Positions 1-4,439 of a stretch of DNA of 6,828 nt are shown piece after piece. This stretch comes from an uncultured Christensenellaceae bacterium (GTDB lineage Bacteria; Bacillota; Clostridia; Christensenellales; Borkfalkiaceae), in the NCBI GenBank assembly GCA_910587825.1, contig CAJUNJ010000020.1:1-6828 (forward strand), read 5' to 3'. The position numbers were made by a program, and so were the translations under genes. Within the stretch, counting starts at the first letter, position 1. Each line of letters starts with the position of its first letter. Below the pieces are notes generated by a model. The model worked only from the letters and a program-made list of their open reading frames with translations, was not told the origin of the DNA and did no database searches.

Positions 1-39
1 TTCGTCCACGAAAAAAAGTACAGAAAAGGCACAGCTTAA
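1..39 (+). CDS. Possible 3' end of an upstream gene (partial)
   Basis: Reading from base 1, frame 1 gives 12 codons (FVHEKKYRKGTA) and then TAA at 37-39. The charged tail and codon choice (TTC, GTC, GAA, GGC) resemble the other genes here. A candidate terminator hairpin overlaps the stop, which fits a gene ending here. Frame 2 stays open longer, to about 156, but translates into an unconvincing Phe/Lys/Arg-rich sequence from AT-rich DNA. Too little is visible to name the product, and the segment may not be coding. Confidence 0.25.
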   Translation, partial: FVHEKKYRKGTA

Positions 40-59
40 CGCTATGCCTAAACCTTTTT
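27..59 (+). terminator. Candidate intrinsic terminator upstream of spoIVA
   Basis: The arms AGGCACAGC (27-35) and GCTATGCCT (41-49) pair over 9 positions with one C/A mismatch around the loop TTAAC. They are followed by AAACC and TTTTT (55-59). The T-run is short and offset by five bases, so this is a moderate terminator at best. An alternative pairing, AAAAGG (24-29) with CCTTTT (53-58), would lengthen the structure. It would insulate spoIVA from the upstream gene. Confidence 0.4.
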
Positions 60-74
60 ATTTGCGTTTTATTA

Positions 75-91
75 AATTCCCTGTGGGAATT
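75..91 (+). repeat. Perfect 7-bp inverted repeat in the spoIVA upstream region
   Basis: AATTCCC (75-81) and GGGAATT (85-91) are exact reverse complements around the 3-base loop TGT. No T-run follows closely; the nearest begins about 17 bases later. It is therefore not a textbook terminator in the plus direction. It could be a protein-binding site or part of the leader structure. No function can be assigned from sequence. Confidence 0.4.
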
Positions 92-102
92 ACGGTAAAA
101 CG

Positions 103-133
103 GCGGTATTTTTTTGTTTTTTTAAAATACCGC
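103..133 (+). repeat. 10-bp inverted repeat with a T-rich loop ahead of spoIVA
   Basis: GCGGTATTTT (103-112) pairs perfectly with AAAATACCGC (124-133) around an 11-base loop that is all T except one G. It ends 60 bases before the spoIVA start codon. It may be a leader hairpin or an operator-like palindrome. The T-tract lies inside the loop rather than after the stem, so it does not look like a terminator. Confidence 0.4.
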
Positions 134-193
134 GTTCTAAAATGGTTTTCCGTTTAATAAGCTATTGTACACATAGTTTTTGCGGAGGCGGAT

Positions 194-1669
194 ATGCTTG
201 ATTATAACGTTTACGAAGACATTGCCAAAAGAAGCGGCGGAGATATTTATATAGGGGTGGTAGGACCTGTAAGGACGGGTAAGTCCACGCTTATCAAAAA
301 GTTTATGACCGAACTGGTTATTCCCAACGTTACGGACGAAAATGCGAAAAGCGTAATGGTGGACGAACTGCCCCAGTCGGCTTCGGGTAAAAGCGTTATG
401 ACTACCGAACCGAAGTTTGTGCCTGCAAAGGCGGCGGAAGTGCGGCTTGAAAACGCTTCGGCGAAAGTCAGACTTATAGACTGCGTCGGGTTTGTTACCG
501 AAGGCGCTTCGGGCTTCGAAGAGGACGGCAACCCCCGCCTTGTAAACACGCCTTGGAGCGACAGCCCCGTACCGTTTACGGAAGCGGCTGCTATCGGCAC
601 GGAGCGGGTGATTAAGGAACACTCTACGATAGGCGTTCTCGTTACATGCGACGGAAGCATTGCGGATATACCCCGTCAGGGCTATGTGGAAGCGGAGGAG
701 CGGACGGTTAAAAGCCTTAAATCGATAGGCAAACCGTTTGTGATAGTCTTAAACTGCAAGGAGCCGTCCTCGCCGTCAGCAAAGGCATTGAAAGCCGAAC
801 TCGAAGCGAAGTACGACAATACCGTAATTGCCGTCAACTGCGAAAAACTTGACGGTGAAGGGCTTATGGATATTCTCAAAGCCGTTTTGTTCGAGTTCCC
901 CGTTCTGTCGTTCGACGTCAATATCCCCGATTGGATGAGATACCTTGCGCCCGACACGACCGCCGTGGGCGAGCTTTTGGATAGGGTGAGGGTCTGCGCC
1001 CCGAATATATGCAGGATGAAAGACTGTTCGGCATTCGACGAAATGCTTAAAGACTGCGGCTATTGGAAGGAAGAGGCGGCAATAACTTTAAACCTTTCGG
1101 AAGGCAGGGCGGAAGTGACCGTATCGGCAAAGGACGGCATATTTTTCGATATGCTTTCGGAAATCGCGGGCGACGGCATTTCGGACGAATGTTCGCTTAT
1201 GCGCTACGTCAGCGGCGCCGCGGAAGCAAAGCGCGGTTACGATAAAATCAAGGACGCGTTCGAATGCGCAAAGGTCAACGGTTACGGCATAGTCCAGCCC
1301 GACGATTCGGATATGAGCCTCGAACAGCCCAAAGTCGTCCGTCAGGGCGGAAGCGTGGGCATAAAACTTAAAGCCACTGCGCCCAGCTATCACATAGTCA
1401 AAATAGACGTCACGGGCGAAGTCAGCCCCATAATGGGCAGCGCCCAGCAGAGTGAAAGCATTGTGCAGGGTATGATGAACGGCTTCGAAAACAATCCCGA
1501 AGGTATGTGGGATACCAACGTATTCGGCAAATCTTTGCGCGGAATGGTAAAGGAAGGGCTTGCGGGCAAGGTGTCCTGTATGCACGACGATACCAAGGCG
1601 AAGATGAGAAGGGCGATAAGCAGAATAGTAAACGAGGGTAAGGGCGGAATAATCTGCATTATACTTTGA
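194..1669 (+). CDS. spoIVA: Stage IV sporulation protein A (spore coat morphogenetic ATPase)
   Basis: The 491-residue product matches the usual SpoIVA length (492 in Bacillus subtilis). In known members the protein is made in the mother cell, is anchored to the forespore surface by SpoVM, hydrolyses ATP and polymerises into the coat basement layer that also directs cortex assembly. Visible hallmarks are a P-loop at residues 24-32 (GPVRTGKST, Lys30), the Thr pair at 70-71 in MTTEP expected for the sensor threonines, a Walker B/G3-like LIDCVG with Asp96, and NCKE at 187-190 in the G4 position. The extreme C-terminus (residues 483-491, KGGIICIIL) is the conserved SpoIVA ending used in forespore targeting. 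The start is supported by GGAGG at 184-188, five bases upstream. In studied species transcription is by sigma-E; I could not find a convincing sigma-E promoter here. It converges on the serine operon and ends just before a terminator. No key residue appears lost. Confidence 0.97.
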   Translation: MLDYNVYEDIAKRSGGDIYIGVVGPVRTGKSTLIKKFMTELVIPNVTDENAKSVMVDELPQSASGKSVMTTEPKFVPAKAAEVRLENASAKVRLIDCVGFVTEGASGFEEDGNPRLVNTPWSDSPVPFTEAAAIGTERVIKEHSTIGVLVTCDGSIADIPRQGYVEAEERTVKSLKSIGKPFVIVLNCKEPSSPSAKALKAELEAKYDNTVIAVNCEKLDGEGLMDILKAVLFEFPVLSFDVNIPDWMRYLAPDTTAVGELLDRVRVCAPNICRMKDCSAFDEMLKDCGYWKEEAAITLNLSEGRAEVTVSAKDGIFFDMLSEIAGDGISDECSLMRYVSGAAEAKRGYDKIKDAFECAKVNGYGIVQPDDSDMSLEQPKVVRQGGSVGIKLKATAPSYHIVKIDVTGEVSPIMGSAQQSESIVQGMMNGFENNPEGMWDTNVFGKSLRGMVKEGLAGKVSCMHDDTKAKMRRAISRIVNEGKGGIICIIL

Positions 1670-1701
1670 CGGTTGCATAAAAGTTTAATTGAATTAAATA
1701 T

Positions 1702-1733
1702 AAAGCGGTGTGCCGTTATGGCAAACCGCTTTT
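1702..1733. terminator. Intrinsic terminator shared by convergent spoIVA and the small minus-strand ORF
   Basis: AAAGCGGT (1702-1709) pairs with ACCGCTTT (1725-1732), and TGCC (1711-1714) pairs with GGCA (1720-1723) around GTTAT. Only G1710/A1724 is unpaired in a 12-bp stem. On the plus strand the stem runs into TTT; on the minus strand the complement gives TTTATATTT, so either direction could stop here. It lies 32 bases after the spoIVA stop and 7 bases beyond the end of the small ORF. Confidence 0.8.
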
Positions 1734-1739
1734 AATCGT

Positions 1740-1883
1740 TTAACGTTTTTTACCGTCGTTTTTGGGGCTTTCGGGGGCTTGAGTATCCCCGTCGGTATTC
1801 TTTATCACGCTACCGTTTTTAAGACTCATAATGTACTTGTAGTACTGTTCGTCGTTCAGCTTAACTATCTTTTTCTTTGCCAT
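1740..1883 (-). CDS. Small hypothetical protein, 47 residues
   Basis: ATG at 1883-1881 opens a 47-codon frame ending in TAA at 1742-1740. The product begins MAKKKIVKLNDEQYYKYIMS and ends in a Pro/Asn/Asp/Lys-rich tail (APESPKNDGKKR). It is strongly charged and basic at both ends, with a short Tyr-rich amphipathic stretch (residues 10-21) and no signal peptide or membrane segment. GGAGG (1894-1898) lies 10 bases before the ATG, a longish spacer, and sits entirely inside a hairpin. The ORF follows serA in the same direction and precedes a terminator, so it may be the last cistron of the serine operon or separately controlled. Codon use resembles the neighbours. I do not recognise a family. It is short enough to be fortuitous, but the Shine-Dalgarno, the compact fit between regulatory structures and the sensible start favour a real gene. 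Confidence 0.55.
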   Translation of the reverse strand: MAKKKIVKLNDEQYYKYIMSLKNGSVIKNTDGDTQAPESPKNDGKKR

Positions 1884-1932
1884 AAAAAAATAACCTCCGC
1901 ATTTTTAATTTATTATGCGCGAAGGTTATTTT
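1884..1932 (-). terminator. Intrinsic terminator hairpin after serA that also buries the next ribosome binding site
   Basis: On the minus strand the 5' arm AAAATAACCTTCGCGCAT (1932-1915) pairs with the 3' arm ATGCGGAGGTTATTTT (1902-1887). About 16 base pairs form with two single-base bulges in the 5' arm, around a 12-base A/T-rich loop. The 3' arm runs directly into a T-run (TTATTTTTTT, 1893-1884), the usual layout of a Rho-independent terminator. The hairpin begins 12 bases past the serA stop. The 3' arm contains GGAGG, the Shine-Dalgarno of the 47-codon ORF whose ATG follows the last T directly. The element could end serA transcripts, mask translation of the small ORF, or do both. Confidence 0.75.
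1894..1898 (-). promoter_or_regulatory. Ribosome binding site of the 47-codon ORF, sequestered in a hairpin
   Basis: GGAGG is read on the minus strand, 10 bases before ATG. Every base of it is paired with the opposite arm of the hairpin at 1887-1932 in the predicted fold. Initiation should be poor unless the stem is opened, for example by a ribosome finishing serA, a ligand or protein, temperature, or a transcript that starts inside the 5' arm. Confidence 0.55.
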
Positions 1933-1944
1933 AATTATACCCGT

Positions 1945-3102
1945 TTAAATCAATCTTACGCGTATAACGCCGTCTATGGCGCGTATGCGTTCGACGGCGT
2001 CCGCGGACGGGACTTCGTCCGTGTCGCATATAAGGTATGCGTATTCGCCTTTGGAAGCGTCCTGCATATTGGCAACGTTGATATTCTGCGAAGATATGAT
2101 GTTTAAAATTTTGGAAAGCATTTCCTTTATATTTTTGTGGTGTACGCAAAGACGTGCGGCTCCGCTTCTCGGCATAGCCGCAGCGGGATAGTTTACGCTG
2201 TTTTTTATGTTTCCGTTTTCGATGTAGTCGGTAAGCTGGTTTGCCGCCATAACGGCGCAGTAATCTTCGGCTTCGGGCGTGCTTGCGCCGAGATGGGGGA
2301 CGCATACCGCGTTCTTGACTCCCACAAGCTTTGCGTCGGGGAAGTCGGTGATATACCTTGCGACCTTTCCGCTTTCAAGCGCGGATAACATCGCGTCTGT
2401 ATCGACAAGCTCCCCGCGGGAATTGTTTATGATTACAACGCCGTCCTTCATCTTTGCAATAGTGTCGCCGTTAATCATATTTTTTGTTTCGTTGTTTAGC
2501 GGTACGTGCAGGGTAATAAAGTCAGCCGTCCTGTAAATTTCTTCGCGCGAAGACACAAGCTTTGCCGAAGATGTAAGCGCGACCGCGTTGGGGGTAGAAA
2601 GATAGGGGTCGACGCCGGCAACTTTCATTCCCAAAGAAGAGGCCGAGTTTGCGACCATTACGCCTATCGCGCCTAAACCGATTACACCCAACGTCTTGCC
2701 TGCAATTTCGCACCCTACGAATTTGTTTTTGCCCTTTTCTACTAACTTCGGCAGGTTTTCGCCTTCGTCCTTAATCGACTTAACCCAGTCTATTGCGTCT
2801 ATGACGTTGCGTCCGCCGAGGAAAAGTTCGCATATAACAAGTTCCTTGACGGCGTTGGCGTTCGCGCCGGGGGTGTTGAAAACGACAATTCCCTTTTCGG
2901 CGTATTCGGCGGACGGTATGTTGTTTGTGCCCGCGCCGGCACGCGCTACGGCAAGCAGGTTTTTACCCGCCGTCATACCGTGCATAACGGCGGAACGCAC
3001 CATAATTCCGTCCGGATTTTCGCATTGATCCGTGTATTCGTATTTTGAAAATATTTCGTCCGCCATAGGACTTATGGCGTTTAATTTAAGTATCTTTGCC
3101 AT
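1945..3102 (-). CDS. serA: D-3-phosphoglycerate dehydrogenase
   Basis: This enzyme oxidises 3-phosphoglycerate to 3-phosphohydroxypyruvate with NAD+, the first committed step of serine synthesis in the cytoplasm. The 385-residue product has the D-2-hydroxyacid dehydrogenase layout. A split substrate-binding domain (about 1-95 and 280-310) surrounds a Rossmann domain with GLGAIG at 142-147 and the NAD-ribose Asp at 165 (VDPY). The catalytic Arg229 lies in NNSRGELVD and the catalytic His270 in VPHLGAST. A small ACT-like domain (about 315-385) closes the protein and is the usual site of serine feedback; it is the short form, without the extra intervening domain of the longest SerA proteins. The canonical 'DVFExEP' segment carrying the catalytic Glu reads TDFPDAK (252-258), so the usual Glu is absent. 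ATG at 3102 is preceded by AAGGAG (3116-3111) with an 8-base spacer and overlaps the serC stop by one base, implying translational coupling. Confidence 0.95.
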   Translation of the reverse strand: MAKILKLNAISPMADEIFSKYEYTDQCENPDGIMVRSAVMHGMTAGKNLLAVARAGAGTNNIPSAEYAEKGIVVFNTPGANANAVKELVICELFLGGRNVIDAIDWVKSIKDEGENLPKLVEKGKNKFVGCEIAGKTLGVIGLGAIGVMVANSASSLGMKVAGVDPYLSTPNAVALTSSAKLVSSREEIYRTADFITLHVPLNNETKNMINGDTIAKMKDGVVIINNSRGELVDTDAMLSALESGKVARYITDFPDAKLVGVKNAVCVPHLGASTPEAEDYCAVMAANQLTDYIENGNIKNSVNYPAAAMPRSGAARLCVHHKNIKEMLSKILNIISSQNINVANMQDASKGEYAYLICDTDEVPSADAVERIRAIDGVIRVRLI

Positions 3103-4175
3103 TAAGAGTTCTCCTTTTCGAATTTCTTCATAAATGCGATAAGTGCTTCAACCCCTTCGACGGGCATTGCGTTATAAATGGAAGCGCGCATTCCGCCGAC
3201 AAGTCTGTGTCCTTTTAATGACACAAGTCCCGCGTTCTTGGCTTCCGAAATGAATTTTGCGTCCGATTCTGCGTCGGGGGTAACGAACGGAACGTTCATT
3301 ATCGAACGGTAGCGGTGTTCTACCGAGTTTTTATAGAAAGCCGAATTATCGATGAAGTCGTATAAAAGCTTCGCCTTGTATTCGTTTATCTCCTGTACGG
3401 CTTTGACGCCGCCTTTGGCTTTGAGATTTCTTAAAACAAGATTTGCCATATAAATGGAAAATGCGGGCGGGGTATTGTAAAGCGAACCGTTTTCGTCCTG
3501 TACTTTCCATTTAAGCATAGTGGGGCAGTATTTTAACGGATTGCCGATAAGCGAACGCTTGGCAATGACTATTGTCACGCCTGCGGGGGCAAGATTTTTT
3601 TGCGCTCCCGCATATATCACGCCGAACCTGGAAACGTCTATCTCGCGTGAGAAAATTTCGGATGACATATCGGCGACAAGCGGGGCTTTGCATTCGGGAA
3701 ACTTGTCGTATCTCGAACCGAATATCGTGTTGTTGGAGGTTATGTGCACATAGTCCGCGCCTTCGGTATAATCAAGCTTGCCTACGTCCGGTATATAGGT
3801 ATAAACCTTGTCGGAGCTGTCGCCTATTTTTACCGCTTCCCCGTAAATCTGTCCTTCCTGCCAGGCTTTTTTTGCAAAGTTGCCCGTAACTATATAGTCG
3901 GCTTTTCCGCTGTGCATAAGGTTTAAGGGTACGGCGGCAAACTGTGTCGAAGCCCCGCCCTGTACGAATATAACGCAGTAATCGTCGGGCACGTTCAAAA
4001 GTTCCCTTGTAAGCGCTTCGGCTTCCTTTACCACGCTTTCGTAGGCTTTGTCACGGTGTGAAATTTCGGTAACCGACATTCCCGTTCCCGCGAAATCGAG
4101 AAATTCTTCCTGCGCTTTTTTAAGCACTTCGACGGGCAGGGTGGAAGGACCTGCGGCAAAATTGTAAACTCTCAT
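3102..4175 (-). CDS. serC: Phosphoserine aminotransferase
   Basis: This is a PLP-dependent class V aminotransferase that converts 3-phosphohydroxypyruvate and glutamate to phosphoserine and 2-oxoglutarate, the step after SerA. At 357 residues it is the normal family length. Motifs in order are the N-terminal FAAGPSTLP (6-14), GGAST (73-77) contacting PLP phosphate, Asp169 in VADMSSEIFSR, the Schiff-base Lys193 in AGAQKNLAPAG, NTPP (234-237), and the substrate-phosphate Arg330 in GGMRASIYNAM. SerC also often serves pyridoxal phosphate synthesis (as PdxF), which cannot be judged here. The start ATG at 4175 has AGGAG at 4187-4183 with a 7-base spacer. It is the first gene of the minus-strand group, behind a housekeeping-type promoter, and overlaps serA by one base. 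Confidence 0.97.
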   Translation of the reverse strand: MRVYNFAAGPSTLPVEVLKKAQEEFLDFAGTGMSVTEISHRDKAYESVVKEAEALTRELLNVPDDYCVIFVQGGASTQFAAVPLNLMHSGKADYIVTGNFAKKAWQEGQIYGEAVKIGDSSDKVYTYIPDVGKLDYTEGADYVHITSNNTIFGSRYDKFPECKAPLVADMSSEIFSREIDVSRFGVIYAGAQKNLAPAGVTIVIAKRSLIGNPLKYCPTMLKWKVQDENGSLYNTPPAFSIYMANLVLRNLKAKGGVKAVQEINEYKAKLLYDFIDNSAFYKNSVEHRYRSIMNVPFVTPDAESDAKFISEAKNAGLVSLKGHRLVGGMRASIYNAMPVEGVEALIAFMKKFEKENS

Positions 4176-4245
4176 TTATATGCTCCTAAAAAATAATTGC
4201 CAAAAATATTCAGTTATGCACAAAATATTCATAACTTATACATTC

Positions 4246-4274
4246 ATTATATACCATACTTTTACAAATAGCAA
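4246..4274 (-). promoter_or_regulatory. Housekeeping-type promoter for serC-serA
   Basis: On the minus strand a perfect -10 box TATAAT (4251-4246) lies 17 bases after TTGCTA (4274-4269), a 4-of-6 match to TTGACA. Transcription would start near 4240 and give a leader of about 65 bases, too short for a typical T-box or serine riboswitch. A G/C cluster GGGGTATAGCCCC (4298-4286, arms GGGG/CCCC) lies just upstream of the -35 and might bind a regulator, but it is short. Confidence 0.65.
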
Positions 4275-4377
4275 GCGTTTGAACGGGGGCTATACCCCAT
4301 AATATGCCTTAATTAACGTAAAAATTTTTGCTTAATCGGCAAAATAATTTGTTTTTTATATTTACTTTTTATTTGTT

Positions 4378-4414
4378 TTGGTGTAAACTATATAATAGAC
4401 TATATTAATATAAT
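4378..4414 (+). promoter_or_regulatory. AT-rich promoter region of the large repeat-protein gene
   Basis: Several -10-like boxes lie 25 to 50 bases ahead of the start codon at 4440: TATAAT at 4391-4396, TATATT at 4401-4406 and TATAAT at 4409-4414. The best spaced pair is TTGGTG (4378-4383), 17 bases, then TATATT. The -35 matches are weak for all three. A promoter here is very likely given the divergent layout, but which box is used cannot be decided. Confidence 0.5.
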
Positions 4415-4439
4415 CATTTTCACGGTAAGAGGTGTAAAT

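Noticed and set aside
156..179. Possible sigma-E promoter (AATA ... CATAGTTT) just ahead of spoIVA
   Set aside because: The match is weak and the predicted transcript would start around 186, inside the Shine-Dalgarno, leaving no usable ribosome binding site.
1088..1678. Long minus-strand open frame opposite spoIVA (about 196 codons), plus others at 137-622 and 247-660
   Set aside because: They lie wholly opposite a confidently identified gene, have no ribosome binding site of note, and give His/Arg/Tyr-rich or Ser-rich translations typical of antisense frames in this codon usage.
4176..4245. Riboswitch or T-box in the serC leader
   Set aside because: The leader from the predicted start is only about 65 bases and AT-rich, with no specifier loop, antiterminator or strong stem.
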